Below are positions 4,356 through 10,319 of a stretch of 10,319 nt of DNA, in pieces; position 1 is the stretch's first letter, and the number at the start of each line of letters is the position of its first letter. The position numbers and the translations under genes were made by a program. The notes beneath the pieces were generated by a model. That model was not told where the DNA came from. It made no database searches and saw nothing but the letters and a program-made list of their open reading frames with translations. The stretch comes from Chloroflexota bacterium (lineage in GTDB: Bacteria > Chloroflexota > Anaerolineae > Anaerolineales > UBA4823). The stretch spans positions 1 through 10,319 of the forward strand of contig DAOVCZ010000048.1 of assembly GCA_030669775.1 (NCBI GenBank), given 5' to 3'.

Positions 4356-5945
4356 TCACTTCCAATCGATTCGGCTGGTCAAACCATCTCCAGTGATCTG
4401 CCAGGCTTCGCCCGTCACGCTGTTCACAATCCACAAGTTATTCTGATATACCAAACCAATCGCTCGATTTCCAGAATCATCCAACTCCTCTGGCGACCAA
4501 ACAACAGCCTGAGGTTCAAGACCTTCAGCACCTTCAAATGGGAATAATAATTTCTTATTCGAACCATCGCGATCCATCACCAGCAAATTATAGCGACTGG
4601 TTTCACTTTGCAAGGGGAATAACGCCTGTAGATAAGCAATTTGGTGAGCACGTTCCTCTGAAGGCAATTTAAAGAGAGGGGACGAAATCGGATAAGCGAA
4701 CATGCCGACTTCTCGGGTTAGCACCTTTTGTTGTCCATCAGCCACCAGGATGACGTCCAGGTCATATTCCTGTGAATCTGCGGGTGGTGCATGATCTACC
4801 CCGTATAAGATATCACTCTCCGGACCCCAGGAAATGCTGGGAACCCAAGCCCAATCTCCAAAAGTCTGCACAGGAGAAAACTGCTTCAATGGTGACTGCT
4901 CGTTAGATTCGAGGTCCACCAATCCAACTTCATCGGGTCTGGCATAAGACAGGCTCAGTCCATCCGGCGACCAGCTGAAATCTGTGCCCCACCAACCATA
5001 CAATCCCCCGGAATTGGTTTCTAAGATTTCCGGCAGCTCACGGATAAATCCAGAGGGGGAAAAACTAAGCATCTGCAAATCGTTGTTTGCCTGCCACCCT
5101 GGAGCCCCAGGGCGTGGTTCAACCGTTGAATAGGCAATAGTAAGATCAGAGCCAGGTATCCAGTCTGCAAAATGGATGATATTACTCACTCCGAGATCGA
5201 TCTCCTGACCCTCATCTTGGTCTATCGGGGCAGCCCACAAAGTGTTTATCGTGTCCTCATCTTCTGCTGTTCGAGTGAACAGCAGCCAGTCTCCATCAGG
5301 AGAGAGTGAAAAAACGCGACCATCAAGATCGCCTGATGAGATCAATTGCTGACGATTACCAGTCGTACCTTCCATGAACCAGGCATCCCCATCTAACAGG
5401 TACACCAGTCTTCCAGGAATGTCAAACGGGACAAACGATCTTTGCACACCCACCATCTTTATCTGCGGGATGGGCTCTTCTACTATGATTGACTTCACCG
5501 GGCTGCTAGAGACTTCTTCACCATCTTCGAACAATCGCCGGATTGTAATTTCGCGCAACCCGTTTTCGCCAAGTTGAAGCCAATATTCCTGCCCTTCTGG
5601 GAGAGATTCATTGCGCACCACCTGGCTCTCGAAGGGGATTACTTCCTGTTCAATAATAAATTCCTCTTCTACCCGCACAACAAGAACTTGAGATCCGTCT
5701 CCCAAAACAGTATAAAGAGGAGGGTCAGTTTTATCCAGGGGTTCAAGAATGATCCCAGCAGCCCGCAAGGTACTATCGACTGTATTTCCTGCCGGAACAC
5801 TTACACTTGTCTCTTCCCCATCGGCAGAGATTCCAACTGTAATCAGTCCTTCAGTAACTTGTGGGGCAGCACATGCAGCTAGGGATAAGGTGCTTACCCC
5901 CATCAATATCAAGAGAAATCTAACGAAAGGGAACCTATTTCCCAT
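4356..5945 (-). CDS. Lipoprotein with ubiquitin-like, G5 and TolB-like beta-propeller domains
   Basis: 529 residues. A signal peptide with lipobox (LAAC, Cys25) predicts a lipid-anchored protein on the outer face of the membrane. Residues ~35-92 resemble the DUF348 ubiquitin-like domain (GNTVDSTLRAAGI, then a strand pair), and ~93-168 a G5 domain (IPFESQVVRNESLPEGQEYW, then NGLREITIRRLFEDG and a final VGVQ). This pair is known from RpfB/YabE-type cell-wall proteins, where G5 is thought to bind glycans. From ~178 to the end is a propeller with PD40/TolB-like blades: FSLSPDGDWLLFTR (212-225), FSWSPDGLSLSYARP (323-337), ISWGPESDILYGVD (371-384) and VVWSPEEL (481-488). No catalytic motif is seen, so it is probably a binding or sensing protein at the cell wall. 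The ATG is 9 nt past the stop of the upstream lipoprotein gene: one operon. A 71-nt gap separates it from the UXS gene. Confidence 0.83.
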   Translation of the reverse strand: MGNRFPFVRFLLILMGVSTLSLAACAAPQVTEGLITVGISADGEETSVSVPAGNTVDSTLRAAGIILEPLDKTDPPLYTVLGDGSQVLVVRVEEEFIIEQEVIPFESQVVRNESLPEGQEYWLQLGENGLREITIRRLFEDGEEVSSSPVKSIIVEEPIPQIKMVGVQRSFVPFDIPGRLVYLLDGDAWFMEGTTGNRQQLISSGDLDGRVFSLSPDGDWLLFTRTAEDEDTINTLWAAPIDQDEGQEIDLGVSNIIHFADWIPGSDLTIAYSTVEPRPGAPGWQANNDLQMLSFSPSGFIRELPEILETNSGGLYGWWGTDFSWSPDGLSLSYARPDEVGLVDLESNEQSPLKQFSPVQTFGDWAWVPSISWGPESDILYGVDHAPPADSQEYDLDVILVADGQQKVLTREVGMFAYPISSPLFKLPSEERAHQIAYLQALFPLQSETSRYNLLVMDRDGSNKKLLFPFEGAEGLEPQAVVWSPEELDDSGNRAIGLVYQNNLWIVNSVTGEAWQITGDGLTSRIDWK

Positions 5946-5954
5946 CCCGGTTTA

Positions 5955-6521
5955 CTATTTTGTACTGCCGTAAATCGTCATTTTCCCGTTCTCAATGATG
6001 ATACTTTCTATATGCAAGTTAGGTGCCATGGATTGGATTTTTTCCTGGAAAGCCTTATTCATCAACACCTCAACTTCGGAGATGAGATCTCCTGGAACCG
6101 GAAATGGTCCAATACTCGAAGAAACCACATGCAAGTTTGGTCGACCAGCGGGATCAACACTCACATCGACGATCACTTTTACTGGCGCGGTAATACCCTG
6201 GCTGTCTAAATCTCCAAATATTTGGATTTGCCCATCCCGTAAATATGCTTGGAGATTTGTGATCTGATCGCCAACACGTTTCTCCAATTCGCCCCCCAGG
6301 AGAGAAGTCAGCTGGGTTTCCGAGACCTCAAATTTGATCATTCCGCTGGTCTCAGCTTCCTGAAACGTCTCCTCAGCGGATTCAGCCGCACTTTCCACTT
6401 CTTCTGATATCAAGGGAATCAAGGGCTCTGGAGTCGTTTGCCTCCCAAAACTGAGGTTGCAAGCTAGCGAACTTAGCACTAAAACGAATATAATAAGGGG
6501 AATCAACTTCAATTGTTTCAT
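5955..6521 (-). CDS. Lipoprotein with a DUF2140/DUF2993-like domain
   Basis: 188 residues from the ATG at 6521-6519. This start gives a clean signal peptide (MKQLKLIPLIIFVLVLSSLAC) with lipobox Cys21, quoted here only to show the lipobox SLAC. A TTG 14 codons upstream would add polar residues before it and is rejected. Residues 22-60 are a Pro/Glu/Ser-rich, acidic linker. The rest is one alpha/beta domain: FEVSETQLTSLL at about 63-74, alternating strands such as DGQIQIFGDL and APVKVIVDVSVD, PFPVP near 143, and a final IIENGKMTIYGSTK. The pattern 'sE.qL..ll ... dg.i.i.G ... p.p' recalls YpmS/DUF2140 and LmeA/DUF2993 lipid-binding-like proteins; I infer this from pattern only. It is the first gene of a minus-strand operon with the G5/propeller lipoprotein 9 nt behind, and has an extended -10 promoter about 50 bp upstream. 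Confidence 0.78.
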   Translation of the reverse strand: MKQLKLIPLIIFVLVLSSLACNLSFGRQTTPEPLIPLISEEVESAAESAEETFQEAETSGMIKFEVSETQLTSLLGGELEKRVGDQITNLQAYLRDGQIQIFGDLDSQGITAPVKVIVDVSVDPAGRPNLHVVSSSIGPFPVPGDLISEVEVLMNKAFQEKIQSMAPNLHIESIIIENGKMTIYGSTK

Positions 6522-6561
6522 GATAAGATTTGTTTTTTTCCTAAGGTAGTGAAATTTACTC

Positions 6562-6566
6562 AAGGA
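6562..6566 (+). promoter_or_regulatory. Shine-Dalgarno of scpB
   Basis: AAGGA at 6562-6566 lies 11 nt before the ATG at 6578, slightly long but usable. It is the only purine-rich match in the 56-bp divergent gap on this strand. I found no convincing plus-strand -10/-35 pair for scpB. Confidence 0.4.
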
Positions 6567-6569
6567 CTG

Positions 6570-6578
6570 ATTATAGCA
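6570..6578 (-). promoter_or_regulatory. Extended -10 promoter (TGCTATAAT) for the lipoprotein operon, overlapping the scpB start codon
   Basis: The minus strand reads TGCTATAAT from 6578 to 6570, a perfect extended -10 (TGn plus TATAAT). RNA would start near 6563, leaving a leader of about 42 nt before the lipoprotein ATG at 6521. Extended -10 promoters tolerate a poor -35, and none is seen. The TG of this site is the complement of the first bases around the divergent scpB ATG (6578-6580), so RNA polymerase here would cover the scpB start. Confidence 0.55.
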
Positions 6579-7138
6579 TGTCCGACATTGATCGCACGGA
6601 AGAGATTAGGGAATTGAAAGCTAGCCTGGAGGCACTCTTATTTGTCGCCCCCGTAGCCTCAACACCTTCCCAACTGGCATCAGTATTAGATATCCCCGAA
6701 TCAGAAGTAGAAACGGGATTGAAACTCCTGGCAGCTGATTTTCAGGAAAGGGGACTCCGCCTCCAGCGGCATGCTGGCCGCATCCAGCTGACGACTGCGC
6801 CCGAATTGAGCGAGGTGGTAGAGCGCTTTCTGGGCTTGGAAATCACCAGCCACCTCAGCCGGGCAGCATTAGAAGCCTTGTCAATAATCGCATACCAGCA
6901 GCCCGTCACGCGCCCACAGGTCGATAGTATCCGTGGAGTCAACAGCGATGGGGTGATGAAAAGTTTATTGCACAAGGGATTAATCCAGGATATTGGGAGA
7001 GCCGAAGGTCCTGGACGCCCGATCCTGTATGCCTCTACAGCAGAATTTTTACAGCACTTTGGTCTCGCTTCACTGGATGAACTGCCTCCCTTGGAAGTAG
7101 ATCAAGATGGAGGAACTCACGAGGAGATCAGGGATTAG
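6578..7138 (+). CDS. scpB: Segregation and condensation protein B
   Basis: 186 residues, normal ScpB length. ScpB dimers join the kleisin ScpA on the SMC ATPase to form bacterial condensin, which organises and separates the chromosome in the cytoplasm. Two winged-helix domains are visible: the first about 10-85 (LKASLEALLFVA, then ASTPSQLASVLDIPESEV), the second about 90-165, with the family signature LSRAALEALSIIAYQQPVTR (88-107) followed by VDSIRGVNSDGVMKSLLHKG and GRAEGPGRPILY. The C-terminus FGLASLDELPPL (161-172) is also typical. No scpA is seen next to it; upstream is a divergent lipoprotein operon. Downstream, 55 nt away, is a RluB-type synthase, a pairing common among bacteria. Confidence 0.95.
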   Translation: MSDIDRTEEIRELKASLEALLFVAPVASTPSQLASVLDIPESEVETGLKLLAADFQERGLRLQRHAGRIQLTTAPELSEVVERFLGLEITSHLSRAALEALSIIAYQQPVTRPQVDSIRGVNSDGVMKSLLHKGLIQDIGRAEGPGRPILYASTAEFLQHFGLASLDELPPLEVDQDGGTHEEIRD

Positions 7139-7168
7139 CCGCTGTACTCAAATCACCTATCTCTCGAT

Positions 7169-7174
7169 TATAAT
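7169..7174 (+). promoter_or_regulatory. Perfect TATAAT between scpB and the pseudouridine synthase gene
   Basis: TATAAT at 7169-7174 would start RNA near 7181, just ahead of the GGAACAGG ribosome site (7183-7190) and 13 nt before the ATG. No TTGACA-like -35 lies 17 nt upstream and no TG precedes it. It may give the second gene its own transcript beside read-through from scpB. Confidence 0.35.
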
Positions 7175-7193
7175 AGCGCTCTGGAACAGGTTT

Positions 7194-7904
7194 ATGGAAG
7201 AACGATTACAAAAGATCCTCGCTCGTGCAGGATATGGCTCCCGAAGAGCTTGTGAAGAATTAATCGCTTCAGGTCGTGTGCGCCTCAATGGACAGGTCGC
7301 GACCTTGGGTATGAAAGCGGATCCCCTCAAAGATCGCATCGAATTCGATGGGAATCCCATCGCGGCCAGCGAGCCGCTGGTATACATTGCGCTTTACAAG
7401 CCGCGCGGTGTCCTCTCTACTGTTAAAGCCCTCGATACACGCCCCACCCTGCGCGACTTGGTGCCGGTCCCCGAGCAGATTTATCCGGTCGGTCGATTAG
7501 ATATCGATAGCGAGGGGTTGGTATTAATGACCAACGATGGGGATTTAACTAACCATCTAACCCACCCGCGCTATGGTCATGAGAAGGAATACCGGGTGCT
7601 TGTCGCTCGCCATCCTGATGAAAAACAACTTGAGACCTGGCGGCGTGGAGTGGTTTTGGATGATGGATACCACACTGCACCGGCAAAAGTTCGTTTGGAA
7701 AAATTCAAAGGCAAGGGAGCCTGGCTGAGAGTCATCATGCGCGAGGGACGTAAACGCCAGATACGGGAAATCGGCTCGCGGCTTGGTCTTCCCATCGTCA
7801 AGATCATCCGTACCCGCATCAGCAGCCTGCAGCTTGGCTCTCTGCAACCCCGCCAGTGGCGCAAATTGGAGCCAAAAGAGATTAATGCCCTCAAAGGAAA
7901 ATAA
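7194..7904 (+). CDS. rluB: 23S rRNA pseudouridine synthase, RluB/RsuA family
   Basis: 236 residues. Isomerises a uridine in ribosomal RNA to pseudouridine (RluB: U2605 in 23S; RsuA: U516 in 16S; E. coli numbering). The ATG at 7194 is chosen because MEERLQKILARAGYGSRR is the family's usual start and GGAACAGG precedes it; a longer frame to 7107 would overlap scpB and add 29 unrelated residues. The S4 RNA-binding domain is at about 2-47 (ACEELIASGRVRLNG). The catalytic loop GRLDIDSEGLVLMTNDG (100-116) holds the nucleophilic Asp103. YIALYKPRG (64-72) and HEKEYRV (129-135) are family motifs, and MREGRKRQIRE (182-192) is the C-terminal signature. It follows scpB by 55 nt. RluB versus RsuA/RluE specificity cannot be settled from sequence alone; the scpB context favours RluB. 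Confidence 0.9.
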   Translation: MEERLQKILARAGYGSRRACEELIASGRVRLNGQVATLGMKADPLKDRIEFDGNPIAASEPLVYIALYKPRGVLSTVKALDTRPTLRDLVPVPEQIYPVGRLDIDSEGLVLMTNDGDLTNHLTHPRYGHEKEYRVLVARHPDEKQLETWRRGVVLDDGYHTAPAKVRLEKFKGKGAWLRVIMREGRKRQIREIGSRLGLPIVKIIRTRISSLQLGSLQPRQWRKLEPKEINALKGK

Positions 7905-7991
7905 TTGTTCCTCGTTAAGCCACTAGTACGAGTTATCATACTGGCTGAATCTTAATCAATCCTAACCTTAAGATATTACACTGGGATACAT

Positions 7992-10319
7992 ATGGAACTC
8001 ACTGAAGAAACTCATCTTGAAGATCAGGAAAGCTGGTTAGATCGCCCCCTTCTGGGGAATATCACTGTTAAATGGACCGTAGCGATCTTCATCGGGATCG
8101 TATTGATCGCGGTTATCTCTAGATCCTACATGCTCGGTACTCGTGTAATGAGTCACGATGAGACTTCGCATGTTTACTTCTCATGGCTGCTCGATCAAGG
8201 TCGCGGTTATTCGCACGATCCTGTCACCCATGGTCCTTTGCAGTTCCTTCTCATCGCCTTCTCCTATTTCTTATTCGGAGATAGCGACATCAGCGCTCGT
8301 CTGCCGCATGCGATTGCCAGCATCTTGACAGTCTTGTTCCTGTGGAATTACCGCAGATATTTAGGGAAGGTTGGCTGGCTCGTCGCAGCAGTTCTTATGG
8401 TGATATCGCCCTATATGCTTTACTATGGGCGCTATGCACGAAATGAAGCCCTGGTGATTTTATTTGGCTTGGTCTCAATTTGGGCGGTTCTCAGGTATTT
8501 AGAAACCGGGTCTGCACGTTATTTGTTTTGGTTAACCGCTGCCACGGCTCTCCATTTCACTTCCAAAGAGACAGCCTATATTTACACGGCTCAAATAATC
8601 ATATTCTTGGCGATATACCTCCTGGCCAGGATTTATCAAGCCACCTGGTCTCGGCCTGAACAGCGGAATCGCTTCCTGGCAGCTGTATTGCTGGCAATGC
8701 TAGCTTTTGCCTTTGCAGGAGGCTGGCTGTTATTAGGCAGTGAAGAGGTACCCGCCACACCGGTTGAGACTGCTGCGCCGGCGATACCAGGTGAAACTCC
8801 ACCCACGACAGGTCTTGCAATCCCTCTACCGGTTCTCCTGGTTGCCCTGGTTGGGATCATCAGCCTGCTGGTGGCGATTTATTTCATCATCCGTGGTTAC
8901 GGATTAGCAAAATTACGGACAGAGAACTCCTTCGGATTGCTGATTTTACTCGGCACACTGGTCCTGCCGATGCTGGCCCCATTTCCGATCAAACTGCTCG
9001 GATGGGATCCACTAGATTATTCAAGTATTGGCATGTGGCGTACGGCACTCTTTATGATCCCTTTAGGGATTCTGGCTGTCTTGGTGGGGATTTGGTGGAA
9101 CGCGCGAGTCTGGTTGTTAAATGCCGCCTTATTCTATGCGATTTACATAGTTTTTTATACGACCTTATTCACCAATGGCACTGGATTTTTCACTGGTATG
9201 GTCGGTTCTCTCGGATACTGGATGGCGCAGCAAGCTGTTGAACGCGGCAATCAGCCCTGGTATTATTACGCCTTTCTCCAAATCCCAATTTATGAATATC
9301 TACCTGCCTTAGGCAGCCTGCTTGCCCTGGGATTGGCTACTTTTGGGAAAAATGTATTTCCAGATGATGAGACTTCTTCAGATGATGAGCAGGTAACGAA
9401 ACCCAATCCACAACGCCTGGCAATCACTCTTCTAGGTTTTTGGGCCATCACCAGCCTGTTTGCCTACACTTACGCCGGGGAGAAGATGCCATGGTTAACG
9501 GTTCATATCGCCTTTCCGATGATTTTATTATCTGGGTGGGCAATTGGTTATTTAATTGAAACAACTGATTGGTCAGAGCTGCGAGCCAAGCGGGGAATCT
9601 TAGTCGTCCTCATTTTGGTGGTTTTCATCACCAGTTTGGCTGGTTTATTAGGCTCTCTATTTGGTCCCAATCCCCCCTTCCAGGGAAAGGAACTAGCCCA
9701 ACTCCAGGCTACCAGTACCTTCTTGTTATCCTTCATTATGACAGGTGCGAGTGGAGCGGGGTTAGGGTATCTAATGAAATCATGGTCATTAGGACAGATC
9801 ACCCGCCTGGCTGGTTTAACTTTCCTGGGATTGATGGCCCTGCTGACCGCCCGAACTGCCTATACCGCTTCTTTTATCAACTATGATTTTGCTAACGAAT
9901 ACCTTGTCTATGCGCATGCTGGACAGGGTCCAAAGCAGATTATGGCTCAGGTAGATGAAATCTCCCGCCGCACTACCAACGGTCAAGAGCTGGCAGTTGC
10001 CTACGACAATAAATCGACTTACCCATTTTGGTGGTACCTGCGAAATTATCCGAACACAAAATATTTCGCAGAAAACCCCACCCGAGACTTGCGTGATTCA
10101 CCCGTGATCATTGTCGGCAGCGAAAACTACGGCAAGATCGAACCTATCGTCGGCCAAGCTTTCGATAGCTTCGAATACACCCGCATGTGGTGGCCCAATC
10201 AGGATTATTACAACCTGACATGGGAGCGGATCAGAAATGCAATTACCAATCCAGCCATGCGTTCAGCCTTATTCCAAATCTGGTTGAACCGTGATTTCAC
10301 CGAATACGGTCAGGTTGTC
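7992..10319 (+). CDS. Agl23-type (TIGR03663-like) GT-C membrane protein, C-terminus cut by the window edge
   Basis: 776 codons from the ATG at 7992 with no stop to the window end; an in-frame TAA at 7953 limits upstream starts. It is a multi-pass membrane protein with a hydrophobic helix from ~28-43 and many more up to ~625, then a soluble C-terminal part. It fits the 'flippase activity-associated Agl23' family, related to GT39/GT-C glycosyltransferases that use lipid-linked sugars outside the membrane. Motifs seen: MSHDE (53-57), with D56-E57 in the first external loop as in GT-C active sites; THGPLQF (79-85); YYGRYARNEA (144-153); FTSKETA (189-195); GEKMPWLTVHIAFP (496-509); and RDFTEYGQ (767-774). 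A Pro/Thr-rich insert (251-275) and an acidic loop (457-466) interrupt the helices. No clear ribosome site. It follows rluB by 87 bp and may be separately transcribed. The exact substrate is unknown; surface glycan or protein glycosylation is likely. Confidence 0.85.
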   Translation, partial: MELTEETHLEDQESWLDRPLLGNITVKWTVAIFIGIVLIAVISRSYMLGTRVMSHDETSHVYFSWLLDQGRGYSHDPVTHGPLQFLLIAFSYFLFGDSDISARLPHAIASILTVLFLWNYRRYLGKVGWLVAAVLMVISPYMLYYGRYARNEALVILFGLVSIWAVLRYLETGSARYLFWLTAATALHFTSKETAYIYTAQIIIFLAIYLLARIYQATWSRPEQRNRFLAAVLLAMLAFAFAGGWLLLGSEEVPATPVETAAPAIPGETPPTTGLAIPLPVLLVALVGIISLLVAIYFIIRGYGLAKLRTENSFGLLILLGTLVLPMLAPFPIKLLGWDPLDYSSIGMWRTALFMIPLGILAVLVGIWWNARVWLLNAALFYAIYIVFYTTLFTNGTGFFTGMVGSLGYWMAQQAVERGNQPWYYYAFLQIPIYEYLPALGSLLALGLATFGKNVFPDDETSSDDEQVTKPNPQRLAITLLGFWAITSLFAYTYAGEKMPWLTVHIAFPMILLSGWAIGYLIETTDWSELRAKRGILVVLILVVFITSLAGLLGSLFGPNPPFQGKELAQLQATSTFLLSFIMTGASGAGLGYLMKSWSLGQITRLAGLTFLGLMALLTARTAYTASFINYDFANEYLVYAHAGQGPKQIMAQVDEISRRTTNGQELAVAYDNKSTYPFWWYLRNYPNTKYFAENPTRDLRDSPVIIVGSENYGKIEPIVGQAFDSFEYTRMWWPNQDYYNLTWERIRNAITNPAMRSALFQIWLNRDFTEYGQVV

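Noticed and set aside
6522..6563. Longer TTG start for the DUF2140-like lipoprotein
   Set aside because: It would place 14 polar residues before a complete lipoprotein signal peptide and would start at or very near the predicted transcript 5' end.
7107..7193. N-terminal extension of the pseudouridine synthase
   Set aside because: The extra 29 residues overlap scpB, match nothing in the family and lack a ribosome site; the ATG at 7194 gives the canonical start.
7911..7932. Hairpin (CTCGT with ACGAG) as a terminator after rluB
   Set aside because: Only 5 bp with a 12-base loop and no T-run after it.
8599..8860. Two minus-strand open frames inside the Agl23-type gene
   Set aside because: Shadows of a long, continuous, motif-bearing plus-strand gene.
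1..10319. tRNA, rRNA, CRISPR array, insertion sequence, or defence/toxin system
   Set aside because: No cloverleaf-like structure, regular spaced repeats, transposase motifs or defence-type domains were seen; nearly all coding space is accounted for by housekeeping and envelope genes.

Overview
The window looks like an ordinary chromosomal stretch of a Chloroflexota bacterium, most likely Anaerolineae-like. This is an inference from gene content, not from a database hit. The pointers are an RsmD with an APPQY motif, a UroD-family methyltransferase-like protein, a small Trp/Tyr-rich protein with a proline-rich tail, lipoproteins with a G5 domain or a TolB-like propeller, and a large Agl23-type (TIGR03663-like) membrane protein. 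Base composition is fairly even throughout. I see no tRNA, rRNA, insertion sequence or CRISPR array.

Layout: eight genes on the minus strand fill the left two thirds (1-6521) and three genes on the plus strand fill the right third (6578-10319). The two sets diverge from a 56-bp gap (6522-6577). Reading leftward, the first minus-strand run is: a DUF2140/DUF2993-like lipoprotein (5955-6521); a lipoprotein with a ubiquitin-like domain, a G5 domain and a beta-propeller (4356-5945); a UDP-glucuronate decarboxylase-type SDR (3325-4284); and a GtrA-family membrane protein coupled to it by an ATGA overlap (2858-3328). Next is a lone small conserved-looking protein (2407-2784) with a nearly leaderless promoter, followed by a 409-bp gene-free segment holding nested inverted repeats (about 2189-2335). 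The second minus-strand run is a short TPR protein (1623-1997), a UroD-like protein starting at a TTG (613-1605) and rsmD (1-550, running off the left edge).

Rightward, scpB (condensin accessory) is followed by a RluB-type pseudouridine synthase, the common scpB-rluB pairing. After an 87-bp gap comes a large multi-pass GT-C-like membrane protein that runs off the right edge after 776 codons.

Functional reading: the left-centre block and the right-hand gene point to the cell surface (nucleotide-sugar synthesis, polyprenyl-linked sugar handling by GtrA and the Agl23-type protein, envelope lipoproteins). rsmD and rluB are rRNA modification genes and scpB serves chromosome segregation. I did not find a clear new multi-gene system. 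The points most worth a second look are the structured intergenic segment at 2189-2335, the Ub-like/G5/propeller lipoprotein, the extended -10 promoter that overlaps the scpB start codon, and altered motif residues in RsmD and the UroD-like protein.
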